A stretch of 7,700 nt of DNA from Peptococcaceae bacterium (GTDB taxonomy: Bacteria > Bacillota > Dehalobacteriia > UBA4068 > UBA4997), in the NCBI GenBank assembly GCA_019421315.1, contig JAHZFN010000062.1, forward strand, positions 1-7,700, given 5' to 3'. The notes beneath the pieces were generated by a model, which worked only from the letters and a program-made list of their open reading frames with translations, was not told where the DNA came from and made no database searches. Below are positions 4,850 through 7,700 of the stretch, piece by piece (positions within the stretch are counted from its first letter, which is position 1; each line of letters begins with the position of its first letter). Position numbers and translations under genes: made by a program.

Positions 4850-5446
4850 TTAAGCGTGTTCCGCTTCGTATAATCTGGCTTGTTCAGTCAAAATTTTGCG
4901 GTAATGCTTAACTTCGGAGCCGAATTGATTGCCTTTGTTGTTTCTCAAATTAAACACGGGAGCATTGCAATCAACCATAGCCTGGATATATTTTTCAACA
5001 TCTTCTTCAGGCACTGCAATATGCCCGATATAAAGGTTGTCGTTCATCCAAGCGGAAAGCTTTTCTTCGCTTACGGCAATCAAGCCGTAGTTATCAAATC
5101 TGTCTAAATTATTTACATCATCGCTGCCGGGTCTTGCTTTCAGTTCCAAAAATACCGCAAGCATGGCAGCCAAGGATCTTCTGATACCGGAATTGGCTGT
5201 GTTGCTGTCTACCATATCACGGGTAAATCTGCTGTTTTCACCCATAAAAATTATTTCCAAATCGCCGGTTTTTCCCAAACCGAGACCAAGCTGTCTGCCG
5301 TTGTAAAAAGCGGCATAAATACCGGGCTGAGAAGATATATTTTCCAGTTCTGCCCGAGAAATATCTGCCAATTTGGTTGCATTAGCTTTGAGATTATCTG
5401 TCATTTGGCGACAAACATCCCAAAGTACATTCACATTTTCAATCAT
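4850..5446 (-). CDS. Uncharacterised 198-residue protein, possible degenerate GIY-YIG fold
   Basis: Soluble protein with no signal or membrane segment and no firm family assignment. Residues 41-62 (PGIYAAFYNG, then LGLGLGKTGDL) resemble the start of a GIY-YIG nuclease domain: a GIY strand, a turn, then a second strand where YIG is normally followed by a Gly and a small loop. An Arg in SRFTRD (73 and 76), the helix SGIRRSLAAML (86-96) and a late NAPVFNLRNNKGN (161-173) fit the order seen in GIY-YIG-like proteins with an SLRR..L helix and a terminal P..N. The second motif reads LGLG instead of YIG and no catalytic Glu is obvious, so an active nuclease is doubtful; a binding role is an alternative. 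ATG at 5446 is supported by AAAGGGGGA about 8 nt upstream. It follows hpt by 71 nt on the same strand with no terminator between, so co-transcription is likely; its own terminator is at 4724-4758. Functional call low; existence of the gene high. Confidence 0.85.
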   Translation of the reverse strand: MIENVNVLWDVCRQMTDNLKANATKLADISRAELENISSQPGIYAAFYNGRQLGLGLGKTGDLEIIFMGENSRFTRDMVDSNTANSGIRRSLAAMLAVFLELKARPGSDDVNNLDRFDNYGLIAVSEEKLSAWMNDNLYIGHIAVPEEDVEKYIQAMVDCNAPVFNLRNNKGNQFGSEVKHYRKILTEQARLYEAEHA

Positions 5447-5517
5447 AAGGATTCCCCCTTTTTCTCGATCCTATTTTCATATGTATGTAATCCATCCAAT
5501 GAAAATCAAAATAAATA

Positions 5518-6060
5518 TTAACCGCCGTATACCTCAGGCTTCAAAACGCCCAAAAACGGCAAATCGCGGTATCTTTCGTTGTAGTCAAGTCCATAGCCGA
5601 CAACAAAACTGTCAGGAATTGAAAAACCGATAAAATCGCCCTGCATTTTGACAGTTCGTCTGGCAGGTTTATCCAAAAAAGAACAAAGCTTGATGCTTTG
5701 GGGTTCTCTTTCCCACAATTTTTCAATAACGCATTTCAATGTATTGCCGGTATCAATAATGTCCTCAATAATAAGAACGTTTTTACCTGTAATATCTTCG
5801 GAAAGATCATTTTTAAATACAATATTACCTGTTGTCATTGTGCCGTTATAGCTGGACACACGCAAAAAGTCCAAAACGGTTTTGGTTTGCATTTTTCTGA
5901 TTAAATCCGCCGTAAAAACCAGGCTGCCTTTCAAAACGCAAACAGCAATAACCTCTTCCACACCGACGTTTTCATAATATCTGTCAATTTCCGCCGCCAA
6001 AGAAGTGAGCCTTACCTCAATATCTTCTTCGCTCAGCAGAACGGTAACATCATCGTTCAT
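5518..6060 (-). CDS. hpt: Hypoxanthine phosphoribosyltransferase
   Basis: Purine-salvage enzyme joining hypoxanthine (often also guanine) to PRPP to give IMP or GMP plus PPi; cytosolic. The 180 residues match bacterial Hpt. Motifs: the PPi-binding loop VLKGS (42-46), the flexible-loop Ser-Ser-Tyr (69-71), the PRPP-binding EDIIDTGNT (99-107), the purine-contacting Lys131 in FLDKPARR (128-135), and the C-terminal VVGYGLDYNERYRDLPFLGVL (153-173) with metal-binding Asp159. ATG at 6060 has GGGAGGT about 7 nt upstream. In many Firmicutes hpt sits between tilS and ftsH; here it instead precedes an uncharacterised gene and faces a membrane-anchored protein gene across 156 nt, so the usual cluster is broken up. 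No convincing promoter was found in that gap; TTGCCT around 6105-6110 lacks a good -10. Confidence 0.97.
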   Translation of the reverse strand: MNDDVTVLLSEEDIEVRLTSLAAEIDRYYENVGVEEVIAVCVLKGSLVFTADLIRKMQTKTVLDFLRVSSYNGTMTTGNIVFKNDLSEDITGKNVLIIEDIIDTGNTLKCVIEKLWEREPQSIKLCSFLDKPARRTVKMQGDFIGFSIPDSFVVGYGLDYNERYRDLPFLGVLKPEVYGG

Positions 6061-6216
6061 TAAATTACCTCCCTATATCCTTATGTTTTTAATTCTTTAC
6101 AGAAAGGCAAATCCCTGCTTAAAAAAGAAAATAGGTAAAAAAATAGCGAATTTTTTCTTGATAAATGTCATAATTCTTACAAACTGAGGATCTGACAAAG
6201 CAAAGGAGCCTTAATC

Positions 6217-6918
6217 ATGAAAATGCATTTTTTGCCAAAGCAAAAAAACACCCGTATTATTTTAGCGGCAATACTCGTTTTGATTATCGTTGCCGCAGTA
6301 GTTTTTAAATTTTTGCCCTTCGGCATGAACCAAGGTAACCCCACAGAAACAGCGGAAACTGCCATTGAAAATCTAAAAAACACACCCGCTTTGAGCTTCC
6401 GCACGGTCAGCACTTTGACAGTTGCCGAGCAAAGCCGCGAATACGGCAACATCAACGGCGAACTTCTGCAAAACGGCGACTTCCATATCAAGGGCAGCAT
6501 TTTAGGCAGTCAAATCGACCTTTATCAAATTGACAGCACAACTTATCGTCTGGACAATGTTACAGCTAACTGGCAAAAAACAACTGAAAATGCGGCTTTT
6601 TACCAAACCGCCCTTTTCAACGAAACAAACCCATTGGAGCAATTTAACATAACCGATATGGGAGATGTGCAAAAAACCCAGGGTGATGAAAAAGACCTTT
6701 TCGGCTATACCTTTACGCCGACTCTTGGCAAAAACTCAACAAGCCGTTATTTTACAAATATTACATACACAATTTATTGCAGCCGTCAAGGCGAATTGAA
6801 AAAAGCTGTTGTTACAGGTGATTTGACCAACAATTCCGTCAGCGGCAAACTGCATATTCTAACGGTATTCAACCGTCTTGATGATAAATACCAAATTACG
6901 CCGCCCATCATTGAATGA
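6217..6918 (+). CDS. Membrane-anchored extracytoplasmic protein, function unknown
   Basis: A 233-residue protein with a short basic N-terminus (KQKNTR, residues 8-13), one strong hydrophobic segment at about 14-33 (IILAAILVLIIVAAVVF) and a long polar domain predicted outside the membrane. There is no lipobox Cys, so an uncleaved signal anchor is most likely. The outer domain (about 45-233) alternates short hydrophobic beta-like stretches with NG/DS turns (GDFHIKGSILGSQIDLYQIDSTTYRLDN, residues 87-114 in part), recalling beta-rich LolA/LppX-like or DUF-type Firmicute surface proteins, but I see no diagnostic motif and assign no function. The ATG at 6217 has AAAGGAG (6202-6208) 8 nt ahead; an ATG two codons later is less well placed. 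Divergent from hpt; convergent with the radical SAM gene, whose stop codon lies 17 nt past this one, with no clear terminator between. Confidence 0.88.
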   Translation: MKMHFLPKQKNTRIILAAILVLIIVAAVVFKFLPFGMNQGNPTETAETAIENLKNTPALSFRTVSTLTVAEQSREYGNINGELLQNGDFHIKGSILGSQIDLYQIDSTTYRLDNVTANWQKTTENAAFYQTALFNETNPLEQFNITDMGDVQKTQGDEKDLFGYTFTPTLGKNSTSRYFTNITYTIYCSRQGELKKAVVTGDLTNNSVSGKLHILTVFNRLDDKYQITPPIIE

Positions 6919-6935
6919 CAATCCGCCTGATTTAT

Positions 6936-7700
6936 TCATACCCCTCGGCAGTCAAATTCGGGAATAAAGCTTTCATCGGCGGCTTCGAAGCTTTGCACAA
7001 AGGCGTTTTCCACACCCAGCTCAACGGCATAATCCACCAACTCGTCATATTCCCATTGATATATTTTTCGGTCGATTTCGGGGTACTCCGACAAATCGCC
7101 GAAGGGAGTATACTGCGCCATCAGGCTTAAATAAACGCTGTCACCGTATTTTTCATAAAGGTATTTAACTGTATTTTTGCTGTCCTCCAAACAATTCGGC
7201 AAAAGCAAGTGCCGAACCAAACAGCCCTTTGTCATAATACCGTTATCGTCGAAATATACCTGCGGCTGCTGCCTGTGCATTTCTGCCAAAGCCGCCGATG
7301 CCACAACAAAATAATCTGCCGCCTTGGAATATCTTGCGGCAATTTCAGAGGAAACATATTTAAAATCCGGCAGATAAATATCAACCAAACCTGCCAGAAT
7401 TTTCAAGGCTTCAACGCTCTCATAAGCAGAGGAATTCCAAAGAATGGGGATTTTCAGACCATTGGCTTTAGCATTTTTTATAGCTTCGGCAACAGAGTTT
7501 ACATAGTGACTTGCCGTTACCAGGTTGATGTTCAAAGCACCCCTTTGCTGCTGTTCCAAGAAAATTTCCGTCAGGCGGTCGGCGGTGATAACCTTGCCCG
7601 CCTTACCGCGGGAAATATTTTGGTTTTGGCAAAAAACACAGCGCAGATTACAGCCTGAGAAAAATACCGTTCCGGAGCCTGCTTCGCCTGAAATGCACGG
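6936..7700 (-). CDS. Radical SAM protein, PflX-like (5' end cut by window)
   Basis: C-terminal 254 residues of a radical SAM enzyme whose frame runs open to the window edge; the true start is outside. The [4Fe-4S] cluster motif CNLRCVFC is present (visible residues 17-24; C17, C21, C24) after GTVFFSG and followed by QNQNIS, the hallmark of the PflX/COG1313 group related to pyruvate formate-lyase activating enzymes. Further family blocks are ILWNSSAYES (86-95), DIYLPDFKY (107-115), GCLVRHLLLP (159-168) and SLMAQYTP (192-199). The cluster would cleave S-adenosylmethionine reductively; the substrate of PflX proteins is not settled, so activation of a glycyl-radical enzyme is only inferred from relatedness. 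An internal TTG at 7559 could be mistaken for a start, but the CxxxCxxC motif lies upstream of it. Family members run to about 300 residues, so perhaps 40-50 residues are missing. Terminates with TGA, convergent with the membrane-anchored protein gene. Confidence 0.93.
   Translation of the reverse strand, partial: PCISGEAGSGTVFFSGCNLRCVFCQNQNISRGKAGKVITADRLTEIFLEQQQRGALNINLVTASHYVNSVAEAIKNAKANGLKIPILWNSSAYESVEALKILAGLVDIYLPDFKYVSSEIAARYSKAADYFVVASAALAEMHRQQPQVYFDDNGIMTKGCLVRHLLLPNCLEDSKNTVKYLYEKYGDSVYLSLMAQYTPFGDLSEYPEIDRKIYQWEYDELVDYAVELGVENAFVQSFEAADESFIPEFDCRGV

Noticed and set aside
6061..6216. Promoters for hpt (TTGCCT) and for the plus-strand gene (TTTACA at 6096-6101 with TTAAAA; TTGATA at 6159-6164)
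   Set aside because: No pair combined a reasonable -35, a 16-18-nt spacer and a good -10; the gap must hold promoters but I cannot place them.
6965..6996. AAAGCTT...GAAGCTTT inverted repeat near the convergent gene ends
   Set aside because: It lies within the radical SAM coding region, with no T-run on either side; probably codon-driven.

Overview
The window reads as a low-to-moderate GC Firmicute (Bacillota) chromosome. Shine-Dalgarno sites are strong (GGAGGT, AAGGAGG), promoters are sigma-A-like, and there is a T-box leader, a device nearly confined to this phylum and its relatives. A PaaK-type CoA ligase followed by a two-ACT protein and a PflX-like radical SAM gene suggest an anaerobe, perhaps a Negativicute or Clostridium-like gut organism. 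That placement is an inference. No mobile element, CRISPR array, rRNA or tRNA is visible.

Layout. (1) 23-1493, minus strand: rph (RNase PH) then rdgB (XTP/dITP pyrophosphatase), one housekeeping operon behind a TTGTTG-17-TATAAT promoter. (2) 1575-3622, minus strand: paaK (arylacetate-CoA ligase) then a two-ACT-domain protein, each with its own candidate promoter; an intrinsic terminator follows the ACT gene. (3) 3623-4289, minus strand: a complete T-box leader with promoter, antiterminator and terminator. Aligning its Stem I with a classic glycyl T-box puts UUC (Phe) in the specifier position, and the T-box bulge UGGU calls for a tRNA with discriminator A, as tRNA-Phe has. About 410 nt with only a doubtful 30-codon ORF separate its terminator from paaK. 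(4) 4468-4642, plus strand: a 39-residue microprotein built of tetrapeptide repeats, with a strong RBS and a GC-rich terminator hairpin. (5) 4724-6060, minus strand: hpt (hypoxanthine phosphoribosyltransferase) then a 198-residue protein that may be a degenerate GIY-YIG-fold protein. (6) 6202-6918, plus strand: a membrane-anchored extracytoplasmic protein of unknown function, divergent from hpt. (7) 6936-7700, minus strand: a PflX-like radical SAM protein, cut by the window end.

How it may fit together. The most interesting part is region 2-3. A phenylalanine-specific T-box, an arylacetate-CoA ligase and an amino-acid-sensing ACT protein lie in one orientation. If the T-box transcript reads into paaK, Phe starvation would raise phenylacetyl-CoA formation. 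Phenylacetyl-CoA can be reductively carboxylated to phenylpyruvate by a 2-oxoacid ferredoxin oxidoreductase and transaminated to Phe, so the locus could be a phenylacetate-to-phenylalanine salvage circuit. The long spacer and a good-looking private paaK promoter argue that the T-box might instead be an orphan left after gene loss. rph, rdgB and hpt are ordinary RNA and nucleotide housekeeping genes.
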